NCBI GenBank assembly: GCA_041617635.1
Contig: JBFJOO010000010.1
Location: forward strand, 1-64,000
DNA from: JAABRB01 sp041617635
GTDB taxonomy: Bacteria > Pseudomonadota > Gammaproteobacteria > Burkholderiales > SG8-39
Length of the DNA: 64,000 nt
Reading direction: 5' to 3'
Below the pieces are notes generated by a model, which was not told where the DNA came from, did no database searches, and worked only from the letters and a program-made list of their open reading frames with translations. Both the position numbers and the translations under genes were made by a program. This document shows positions 8,923 to 17,500 of this stretch, in pieces; positions within the stretch are counted from its first letter, which is position 1; the number at the start of each line of letters is the position of its first letter.

Positions 8923-9630
8923 CTAGTCTCCGGACAAAGTACTCATCTGAGAGCCCGTCATCTTGCACCGAATCGTCGGCTTGATGCCGGGATCGTTCCA
9001 GACTTCCCAGTCGTCGGTCGTCCACAAAATCGCTGCGCCGCGCGACTGGGCCGCACGCACTCCCGTCATGAGGGCGGGCATGATCGCCGGATACACGCCA
9101 GCGGTCGGTCGCTCGAGAATCAACAACTCGGGCTTGCCGACCAGTGCCCGGACACACGCCGCCCGGCGAAGGTCCGGCGCACGCATGCCGGACGGTTTTC
9201 CCTGCGGGAGACCCGGTAACGAGAAAAGCCGCGCCAGCGCGGATGCTTCATCGCGTATCGCCGATTCCGAGCGCCGCGTGTGATGGCGCTGTGCCAGGGT
9301 GATGTTCTCGTCCATATCGAGCTCGCTGATCCACCCGGGCTCGTCGAACACGCGTCCTATCTTCGCGCGTGCCGCGAGCTTGGCGTCAAGGGTAAGCGTC
9401 GTCCACGCCTCGCCCAGGAAGGAAACGCCACCCTGAACGGGATCGACCAGCCCTTGCGCCGCATCGGCGAGCGGAAGTCGCAAGTGGCCTTCCTCGAGAT
9501 GGATCAGCGCCAGCTCCGCGCGCGCCAGACGGAAGCTCACCTGCCAGATGGCAGTGTCGTAAAGATGTCCGCCTTCCACCGTGACCTGTCGGAACTCCAG
9601 GACCGTCTCGCTCATTGCATGTCGGCCCAC
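8923..9630 (-). CDS. MlaF-like ABC subunit with all catalytic motifs lost
   Basis: The 235-residue protein aligns by order and spacing with MlaF-type ABC ATPases: an N-terminal beta strand VLEFRQVTV, IGRVF before the Q-loop, and ELLILERPTAG in the Walker B position. However, the Walker A loop is replaced by ALIHLEEGHLRL (about 41-52, no GKS/T). The Q-loop Gln is D96, Walker B Asp-Glu is E173-R174, and the H-loop is TTDD (204-207). Only SGMR of the signature remains. It should not hydrolyse ATP. I chose GTG at 9630 because GGAG lies 6 nt upstream; an internal ATG at 9615 has a poorer site. The frame is intact, which argues against simple decay. Confidence 0.82.
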   Translation of the reverse strand: MGRHAMSETVLEFRQVTVEGGHLYDTAIWQVSFRLARAELALIHLEEGHLRLPLADAAQGLVDPVQGGVSFLGEAWTTLTLDAKLAARAKIGRVFDEPGWISELDMDENITLAQRHHTRRSESAIRDEASALARLFSLPGLPQGKPSGMRAPDLRRAACVRALVGKPELLILERPTAGVYPAIMPALMTGVRAAQSRGAAILWTTDDWEVWNDPGIKPTIRCKMTGSQMSTLSGD

Positions 9631-9655
9631 TGACCGCTCCCGATTCGACGCAGGC

Positions 9656-10519
9656 TCACAAGTAAGCCACGACAGAGATACAGGCGCTCACGGTAAACAA
9701 CGCGATCACCGACCGCTGAACGGCGATCCGCGCGGCGCGCGGAACCTCGGCGTTGGTATCGCCAGCGCCAAGCCCTTCCGCGCCGCAGATGCAGCCGGTG
9801 AGCAATGCGGGAACGGTGCTCTTGAGCAGCAAGTTCGCGACATCTTCCGGCGTCAGCGCGCTGAGCGTATCCCGTGTGAAATCCCAGAACGAGCCGGTGT
9901 TCGTATCGATCCACTGTCCTCCGATGTAGACGCTGAGAAACGATCCGGCAACGAAAATCACGGTCAGGCAGCACACCGAGACCACCAATGCGAGGACTCG
10001 CGGGATGACGAAATAAGCTACTGCGTCCAGTCCCTGCCCTTCGGCGACTCGATCCTCTCCCGACACGTGAATCAGTGCGAGCTCCGCTGTCATGGCACTG
10101 CCGCTGCGGGCGATCACGACGAGATTGACAAGCAGCGGCCCCAGCTCCCGCACCACTACCGCGACCAAGACGGGGCCGAGCAAGCGCGATTGAAAGATCT
10201 GCCCCAACCAAAGTTGGTACTGGACCACCAGCAAGACGCCGAGCGCAATCGAGAGGAAGCAGACGATGCCGATCGCCTCCACTCCGGATGAAAGAACCTT
10301 GCGTGCGAAAGCATTACGAATAGTGCGCCGCCAATACGATGGATGAACCGCAGCGCTGAGCACTGCGGACACGATTGCCATCAACTGCAGAAGCTTGCGA
10401 CCCTGCGCCAGCGAAAGGTCACCGACAGACGCGCAAAGCCCGCGTCCCAGGCGCATCTTTTCGGCCAGGTAGCGAGAAGCATTTCGACTGGGAATGACGG
10501 TGTTGGAATTACGAGCCAC
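9656..10519 (-). CDS. MlaE-family permease
   Basis: The 287-residue inner-membrane protein has about five hydrophobic segments and MlaE-family features: an amphipathic N-terminal region, VLVAVVVRELGPLLVNLVVIARSGSAMTAEL (the conserved ELGP...ARSGSA block, about 120-150), and a final TM region. It should form the permease dimer of the MCE transporter. It is the first gene of the four-gene operon, 25 nt before the ABC subunit. The start is GTG at 10519 with only a weak upstream purine stretch. A TACAAT at 10545-10550 (minus strand) could be a -10 element, but no good -35 is visible. Confidence 0.87.
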   Translation of the reverse strand: MARNSNTVIPSRNASRYLAEKMRLGRGLCASVGDLSLAQGRKLLQLMAIVSAVLSAAVHPSYWRRTIRNAFARKVLSSGVEAIGIVCFLSIALGVLLVVQYQLWLGQIFQSRLLGPVLVAVVVRELGPLLVNLVVIARSGSAMTAELALIHVSGEDRVAEGQGLDAVAYFVIPRVLALVVSVCCLTVIFVAGSFLSVYIGGQWIDTNTGSFWDFTRDTLSALTPEDVANLLLKSTVPALLTGCICGAEGLGAGDTNAEVPRAARIAVQRSVIALFTVSACISVVAYL

Positions 10520-10720
10520 GGCGCGCCTGCAAGAGTTACGATTTATTGTAGTGCCGTCTCACTTGTGCTGCTGCCGCGCGAGTGAAGGCCTGGATGGACG
10601 TCTCGAACGCTCGGCGCGGCGATTGCGAATTATCGTTACACTAGGCTGGGCCGGTGGGAGCAAGTGCCGCAATGGCGCGTGTGCGCTTCCGCTCCACCTG
10701 CACCCTCACAGTGGACCGTC

Positions 10721-11746
10721 ATGCCCCGACACATTCGATTGCTCGCAGCGCTGCTGCTCCTTGCTTCGGCCGTCACCGCGAGAGTCAGCCACGCGGCCGA
10801 CGAGATCATCGTCCACACCGTCGTGGAGGGCGATACGTTGAGCCGTATCGCCGCCGCGCGATTGCGGCCGCCCTATACCTGGCAGCAACTACGCGACTTC
10901 AATGGCCTCCGCGGCGAATCGTTCGTGCTGATCGTACCCGGGCAAGCCATACGTATTCCGCGGCCATGGACCGAGGTGCCGCCCGCAACGGTGCGAATCG
11001 AGCGGACTTTCGGCGCGGCGACGGTCACAGCGGCGCAGGGCCCGCAGGCGCGCGAGCTGCAGGCCGGCGACCGGCTGGTCACCGGCCCGCGCGGGCGAGC
11101 GGAGCTGGCAATGCCGGATGGCAGCCGCGTCCTGATAGAGCCAGGCACGGAGCTCGCTGTCGGAGAGGTCCGTGCGGACAGCGCCACGTCGACCTTCATG
11201 CAGGTCCTTTCCCTCGTGGCGGGGCGGGTCCAGGTCCTCGCCACCAAGCTTCGTGGCCAGGACCATGCTTTTCGGATTATCACGCCCACCGCCACCATCG
11301 GCGTGCGGGGCACCGAATTTCGCGTGGGGCAGGACGAAGCGAACGTCTCGCGCACCGAAACGCTCGAAGGCCGGGTGCGCTTCGACCAGACCGAGGTCGG
11401 CCAAGGTGTCGATGTCGCCGGCGGCTTCGGCACGCTGGCCGCGCGCGGGGCTCCGCCGTTGCCGCCGGTGCCGCTTCTCCCTCGCCCGCGGATCGTGTCC
11501 TTGCCGCATCTCGGAACCGGCGCAGCGACCGTGTTCCGGATCGCTCCGGTACCGGGAGCGGCGGAGTACCGGGCCACGATGACGAAGAACGACGACCCCA
11601 ACGTCTTCGCGACAGTGCGCGGAACCGGCGTGCGCCTGGAGTTCACTGGCCTCCCGGCCGGTTATTACCGGTTTGCCGTGCGCGCGCTAGACCCGAACGC
11701 GTTGGAAGGGTACGAATCCACTGTCGACTTGCGGATCACGCCATAG
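10721..11746 (+). CDS. Secreted LysM and FecR-domain protein
   Basis: The 341-residue protein starts at the ATG at 10721, directly before a signal peptide (MPRHIRLLAALLLLASAVTA, cleavage probably after SHA). A LysM domain follows (about 28-85, HTVVEGDTLSRIAAARL ... GQAIRIP) for peptidoglycan binding. Next is a FecR-like beta domain (about 105-200, GDRLVTGPRGRAELAMPDGSRVLIEPG, then TPTATIGVRGTEFRV). The C-terminal 80 residues resemble a fibronectin-type or carbohydrate-binding beta sandwich. It is probably periplasmic, linking wall binding to envelope signalling. It stands alone, convergent with ppc, with 12 bp between the two stops. Confidence 0.82.
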   Translation: MPRHIRLLAALLLLASAVTARVSHAADEIIVHTVVEGDTLSRIAAARLRPPYTWQQLRDFNGLRGESFVLIVPGQAIRIPRPWTEVPPATVRIERTFGAATVTAAQGPQARELQAGDRLVTGPRGRAELAMPDGSRVLIEPGTELAVGEVRADSATSTFMQVLSLVAGRVQVLATKLRGQDHAFRIITPTATIGVRGTEFRVGQDEANVSRTETLEGRVRFDQTEVGQGVDVAGGFGTLAARGAPPLPPVPLLPRPRIVSLPHLGTGAATVFRIAPVPGAAEYRATMTKNDDPNVFATVRGTGVRLEFTGLPAGYYRFAVRALDPNALEGYESTVDLRITP

Positions 11747-11758
11747 CTCTCGCCGCGC

Positions 11759-14536
11759 CTATCCGCTGTTGCGCAGCCCGGCGGCAAGACCGTTGATGGT
11801 CAGATGGATCGCGCGCTTCGTGGACTCGTCGTCGGTGCCCGACCGAAAGCGCCGCAGGAGCTCGACCTGCAGGTGGTTCAGAGGATCCAGATACGGGAGC
11901 CGGTCTTGCAGGCTGCGCGCGAGCGTCGGGTTGCCCTCGAGCAGCGCCCGCTGTCCCGTGATCTCGAGGAGCCGCTGGATCGTCAACGCATGCTCGGCGG
12001 CGACGCGCGCGTACACGGCGTCACGCAGCGCCGCATCATCGACGAGCTCCGCGTAGCGCGACGCGATCCCGAGATCGGTTTTCGCGAGCACCATGTCGAG
12101 GTTGGAGAGCAGCGTGCCGAAGAACGGCCAGCGCCGGTTCATGTCCTGCAGTAGCGCCAGGCCGTCCCGGTTCGCCGCGAGCCATTCGGTGACGGCGGTG
12201 CCGAAGCCGTACCAGCCGGGGATCAGCAGCCGCGACTGGCTCCAGCTGAACACCCAGGGAATCGCCCGCAGATCCTCGATGCGGCTCGATGACTTGCGCG
12301 ACGCCGGCCGGCTGCCGATGTTCAGGTCGGAGAGCTCGCGTATCGGCGTAGCTGCGCGAAAGTAGTCCTCGAAGCCCGGCGTATCGTAGACGAGCGACCG
12401 GTAGGCGCCATGGGCAATGTCCGAGAGCGCTTCAAGCGCCGCGTGATACGCCGGATCGAGCTCGCCCTCCGGCAGCGCCGGCACGAGCCCGCCCTCGAGC
12501 GCCGCCGCGGTGATTGCCTCGAGATTGCGGCGACCGAGCGCAGCATCCGAATACTTCGCCGAGATCATTTCGCCCTGCTCGGTCACTCGCAGGCCGAGCG
12601 CGAGGCTTCCGGCGGGCTGCGCGAGGATTGCGTCGTGGCTCGGACCGCCACCGCGGCTCACGGTGCCGCCGCGGCCGTGGAAGAAGCGCGGCTCGACGCC
12701 GGCCGCGCGGCAGGTCTCGATCAGTCGGATCTGCGCCTTGTGCAGCTCCCAGTTGGACGTGAGATAACCGCCGTCCTTGTTGCTGTCCGAATAGCCAAGC
12801 ATGATCTCCTGGTACAACCCGCGCTCTGCCACCCAGCCGCGATAGCGCGGCAACGCGAACGCAGTCGCCATGATCTCGGGCGACCGGCGCAGGTCGGCGA
12901 TCGTCTCGAAGAGCGGCACCACGTCCAGCGCCAGCGCGCGCGGTCGCCCGGCTGCATCGGCGGTGAAGAGCCCGGTCTCCTTCAGCAGCAAGGCCACTTC
13001 GAGCAGATCGCTCACCGAATCGCACTTCGAGATCACGTAATTCTCGATCGCGCGCGAGCCGTAGCGCGCGATGATCTGGCGCGCCGCGCGCAGGCACGCA
13101 AGCTCGCTCTCGACCGTCTCGGAGTACTGCACGGCCTCGCAGCGCAGGGGGCGGGCGTTGGCCAGCTCGCGCTCGAGCAGCGCAACGCGCTCGTCCTCGG
13201 GAAGCGCGAGGTAGTCGCCGCACGCACCGGATTTCGCGAGCAGCTCGGCCACGACCGCCTCGTGCACGTCGGCGTTCTGGCGCAGATCGAGGGAAGCGAG
13301 GTGAAATCCGAACACGGAGACGCCCCGCTGGAGCATGTCGAGCCGCCCCTCGCCGAGCGCCTCGCAGCCGTGCGACGCGAGCGACGCTCGGATGCAGGCG
13401 AGATCCCGCGCGAAGTCGGCGGCGTCGCCATAGGCCGGCCGGTGTACCTTGGGCGGGGGTTGCGCCGAGAGTCCGCACAGCGATTCGGCCGTCGCGGCGA
13501 GGCGTGCGTAGATGCCGACCAGGGCTTGCCGGTACGGCTCGTCCTGCCGGAACGGCGAGCCGTCGACCGCGGATTCGGCCAGCGCGATGAGCGCGGGCGT
13601 GGGCATCGCCATGCGGCTCGAGATCGACAGCTCGCGTCCCAGCGAATGCGTCTCGGCAAGGTAGTGGCGCAGCGCGACCTCGGACTGGCTGCGGGCGGCG
13701 AACTCGAGCGTCTCGGCGTTCACGTACGGATTGCCGTCGCGGTCTCCGCCGATCCACGATCCCATGGTGAGGAACGCGGGCAGCGCCGCGGTCGCGCTCC
13801 CGACGAGTGGCAGAATCTCGGCCTCCGCGTCGCGGTGCAGCCGCGGAATTTCGACGAGAAACGTGTTCGTGTAATAGCCGAGCGCGTTCTCGATCTCGTC
13901 GCGCACCCGCAGCCGCGCGAGCCGCAGCATCGCCGTCTCCCACAGCCGCAGCACCGTCCGGTACAGCTCTCGGTCCCAGTCGCTCCGCTCGCCCGGAGTG
14001 AGCTCGCTGCGGTCGCGCGTTCGCAGCAGCCTTCCGACCGCGCGCTCGCACTCGAGGATGCTCACGCGCCGGACCTCGGTGGGGTGCGCAGTGAGCACCG
14101 GCGTGATGCGGGCGTGCGCGAGCCACGCGGCGAGCGCCTTGCCGGACACGCCCGCCGCGCTGACCCGCTGCAGCGCGCGCGCCAGGCTCCCGTGTTGCGG
14201 CGGCGACCCCGCGGCACGGTGCGCGCGCCTGCGCCGGTCCTGGTGGACGTCCTCGGCCACGTTCGCGAGATGCGAGAAATAGCTGAATGCGCGCACGACC
14301 TCGAGCACTTCGCGCGGCTGCAGGCCGAGCAGCATCTCGTCCAGCGCCTCGCGGATCTCGCCGCGCTCGGCGCCGTCCGCGCGGTGGAACGCCACCGCCT
14401 TCTGACGAATGGTCTCGACGCGGTTGAACGCGGCTTCGCCGGCGCGCTCGCGTACGACGTCACCGAGCAGCCGGCCGAGGAGCCGGATGTCTTCGCGGAG
14501 CGCGTGCTCCTTGTCCGGGGGATCGGCGAGCTGCAT
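11759..14536 (-). CDS. ppc: Phosphoenolpyruvate carboxylase
   Basis: The 925-residue enzyme converts PEP and bicarbonate to oxaloacetate and phosphate, an anaplerotic step. Family signatures are all present: LTAHPTEVRR (catalytic H151), GYSDSNKDGGYLTSNWEL, FHGRGGTVSRGGG with the flexible catalytic loop, EQGEMISAKY, SRPASRK, and the C-terminal TINGLAAGLRNSG ending that anchors the allosteric site. Length is typical. It lies only 12 nt downstream of the STAND-WD40 gene on the same strand, so it may be read through from that locus despite having an unrelated housekeeping role. Confidence 0.97.
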   Translation of the reverse strand: MQLADPPDKEHALREDIRLLGRLLGDVVRERAGEAAFNRVETIRQKAVAFHRADGAERGEIREALDEMLLGLQPREVLEVVRAFSYFSHLANVAEDVHQDRRRRAHRAAGSPPQHGSLARALQRVSAAGVSGKALAAWLAHARITPVLTAHPTEVRRVSILECERAVGRLLRTRDRSELTPGERSDWDRELYRTVLRLWETAMLRLARLRVRDEIENALGYYTNTFLVEIPRLHRDAEAEILPLVGSATAALPAFLTMGSWIGGDRDGNPYVNAETLEFAARSQSEVALRHYLAETHSLGRELSISSRMAMPTPALIALAESAVDGSPFRQDEPYRQALVGIYARLAATAESLCGLSAQPPPKVHRPAYGDAADFARDLACIRASLASHGCEALGEGRLDMLQRGVSVFGFHLASLDLRQNADVHEAVVAELLAKSGACGDYLALPEDERVALLERELANARPLRCEAVQYSETVESELACLRAARQIIARYGSRAIENYVISKCDSVSDLLEVALLLKETGLFTADAAGRPRALALDVVPLFETIADLRRSPEIMATAFALPRYRGWVAERGLYQEIMLGYSDSNKDGGYLTSNWELHKAQIRLIETCRAAGVEPRFFHGRGGTVSRGGGPSHDAILAQPAGSLALGLRVTEQGEMISAKYSDAALGRRNLEAITAAALEGGLVPALPEGELDPAYHAALEALSDIAHGAYRSLVYDTPGFEDYFRAATPIRELSDLNIGSRPASRKSSSRIEDLRAIPWVFSWSQSRLLIPGWYGFGTAVTEWLAANRDGLALLQDMNRRWPFFGTLLSNLDMVLAKTDLGIASRYAELVDDAALRDAVYARVAAEHALTIQRLLEITGQRALLEGNPTLARSLQDRLPYLDPLNHLQVELLRRFRSGTDDESTKRAIHLTINGLAAGLRNSG

Positions 14537-14548
14537 GGAAGGCGCAGA

Positions 14549-17500
14549 CTATTCGTCGGAATTCGCTATACGCGAGCAGATATCTGCGTGATCGGCATCG
14601 TGGAGGAACGACTCCTTTTCCTCCTGCGTGAGAATCCGCCCGGCCACGTTGCATGCACGCTCCATCCACGAAGTAGCGTCAACGTCCCATATCAAGATCG
14701 TGCCGTCGAGGCTCGCCGACGCGAGCCGGTTGCCGTCCGGGCTGACCGCAATGCTGGACACAGCGTCCTTGTGCTGCGCGAGCCGCGCAATCGGCGATCG
14801 CGTCGGCAAATCCCAAACCAGCACTTTATGGTCCAGCCCGCCGGAGATCAGGGTCGTCTCGTCCCTGAATGCGAGACTGGTCACCCAGTTGTGGTGGCCG
14901 CGCAGCTGGCGCGCCTGAGGACGCTCCGCGTCGAGGCCGAGGATCCGAACGATCCTGTCGGTGCTCCCGGTCGCGAGCCACTCCCCACTCGGACTGTACG
15001 CGACCGAGGTGACCGCGCCACCGTGCCGGACGAGAGGCAGGTGAAGCGGTTTCCCGGTCGCGCTGTCCCAGAGAATCGCAGTCCGATCTTCGCCTCCCGA
15101 CGCCAGGGTCTGCGAGTCGGGGGCGAACGCGAGGCTCGTCACCGGCCCCTTGTGCCCGAGCAGGAGCTTGACCTCGGGCTGTGCGCTCGTCGCCTCCCAG
15201 ACGCGTACTACCGCGTCGTCGGCGCCGGTGGCAATGAGCCTGCCGTCGGCGCTGATCGCCGCGACACGCGCCGGCTTCGCATGCTTCACGGCGAGCGTAT
15301 TGACCGGTACCCCACTGGCGGCATCGATCACCAGGACATCGGAGTCGTTCGTTGCAACAACGAGAAGCTTTCCATCGGTGCTTATCGCCAAATGGCGCAT
15401 CTCGCTGCCCGCGCCCGTCGCCTGACTCGCGCTTCGCAGACTTTCGATGACCTTCCGGTCCAGAAGCTGGACGGTGTTCCGTTTCCAGTTCGTCGAAGCG
15501 AGCACGCCCCCCTTCGGACTGAACGCGAGACCGAAAACGTGCGCGGGGCCGCCAGAACCCAACTGTCCGAGTTGCTGGTGCGTTTGAGCATCCCAAAAGA
15601 GGATCGTGCCGCGATTGTCGGCCGAAGCCAGACGCCGCCCGTCCGCACTGAACGCAACGCTGTAGACCGGGTTCTTGTGACCTTCGAGGGTTGCGACCGG
15701 CTTTCCGGTCGTCGGATCCCAGATTCGCACGGTTCGATCCTTGCTCGCGGAAGCGAGCAGCTTCCCAGACGGCGCATAGTCGATGCTCAGCACATCCTGC
15801 GTGTGCCCGACGAGATCGCGGATCTTCTCTCCCGCGGCGACGTCCCACAGGGTTACCCGGTCGTCCGCGCCCGCCCAGGCAAGCACATTGCCTTGCGGGC
15901 TGAACGCCACGTCCCAAACGCGTCCGCGCGCGACCAGCTTGCGGTTGGGTACACCTTTCTCCGCATCCCACAGCCAAACCGTGCCGTCGAAGCTGGCCGA
16001 GGCGACCGTCTTGCCGTCGGGGCTGAATGCGACGCGCACGACGAGGTTCTTGTGCCCTTTCAGCGGCGCGAACAGCGGCTTGCGCGCTTCGAGATCCCAG
16101 AGGACGACCAGATTGTCCTGCGTACCCGACGCAAGGACCTTGCCGTCGGGGCTGAATGCGAGGCCGTAAACGTCCTGCTTCTTGGCCGGACGACCCGGAA
16201 TGTCGAGCGTCAACGGTTTTCCATCTGCTTTCCGGCTGGCCACATTCCACACGATGATGGATTTGTCGCGTGCGCCGGACGCGAGCCACTTCCCGTCGGG
16301 ACTGAAAGCGACGTCGAATACGGGGCGCGAGTGACCCGCCAGCGCGGACGCGGTGGTCGGTTGCCGCATGACTCCATCCGCGCTAAGGCGAAGGATGTCG
16401 CGCCCGGTGCGGTCGAACGAAACGCTCACCGGGGAGCCCTGGTGCGCGGCAAGCGGCAACCCGTCCAGCGTTGCGAGCTGGCGCGTGCTCGAGTCCACGT
16501 CGGCTTCGGCGCTTGCTCCGACCGCCCTGGGCTCTTGCCGGGCGGCTGCGTCGCTAGCGGCCCGCGCGTGTTCCGTGAGCCTCCAGACGTTGATCTTCTT
16601 GTCCCTGCCCGCCGAATAGAGCACGTGACCGTCCGGATGGAACAGCAGCTCGGTCACGTCGCCCGCGTGTCCCTTCAGTGGCGATTCGAAGGAGACGCCA
16701 GTCTCAACGTCCCACAGTACGATCGTGTCGTCCTGGCTTCCCGATGCGAGCAGCGCGCCGTCGGGGCTGAAAGCGAGAGCGAGCACATCGCCGCGATGCT
16801 TCTTCGTCGGATCTGAGGATTTTGGGTCTTTCTGCGGCGCGAGCCTCGGCTTGCCCGTCGCGACATCCCAGAGCAACACGCGATCGTCCGAACTGCCCGA
16901 GGCAAGTGTCCGCCCATCCGGACTGAACGCCAGGCGTCTTACGCTTCCGCCGTGCTCAGAGAGCGCCTCGTCCTTTCCGCTGCGCTCTTCGCTGCCCCCC
17001 GTGATCCGCTTTCCGCCTTCCGTGTCCCACAGGATAATGGAGCTGTCAGAGCTTCCGGACGCCAGCCGACGGCCGTTCGGGCCGAAGGCAAGGCTCGTGA
17101 CCCTTGAGCGGTGACCGGTGAGCTCAAGCTGGCGGGTGCGCGTTTCGGCATCCCAAACCGTGATCGATCCTTCACTGGTGCCGGTTGCGATGGCGCGGTT
17201 GCCCGGTCCGAGCGCGATGGCCGTGACTTTCGGGACGCGCGCCGCGATGGTAGCGATCGATTGGTCGAGCCGCGCCCGACTGATGTCGAGCACGACGACG
17301 CGTTTGTCGGTGGCCGCCGCCAGCCGAGCTGGCGCCACCGCGACGCTCAGGCCTTTGCCGCGGCCGTCGAGCGGCTCCGTCGTCGTCCGCAACCGTCCAG
17401 TCCGCGCGTCCCACAACCTCACGGTCCCCAGGGAGTCGTTCGATACAAGCGTCCGGCCGTGTTGGCCGAAGACCACTGCCTCAACGTCTCGCGGGTGCGA

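Noticed and set aside
10654..11796. Overlapping 380-codon frame opposite in phase to the LysM-FecR gene
   Set aside because: It has no signal peptide or domain and is Arg-rich, while the other frame has clear LysM and FecR domains.
12410..16816. Open frame of 1468 codons on the plus strand opposite ppc and the WD40 gene
   Set aside because: It is antisense to two clearly conserved proteins, its product is Arg/Ala/Glu-rich without domains, and such long shadow frames are expected from GC-rich third positions.
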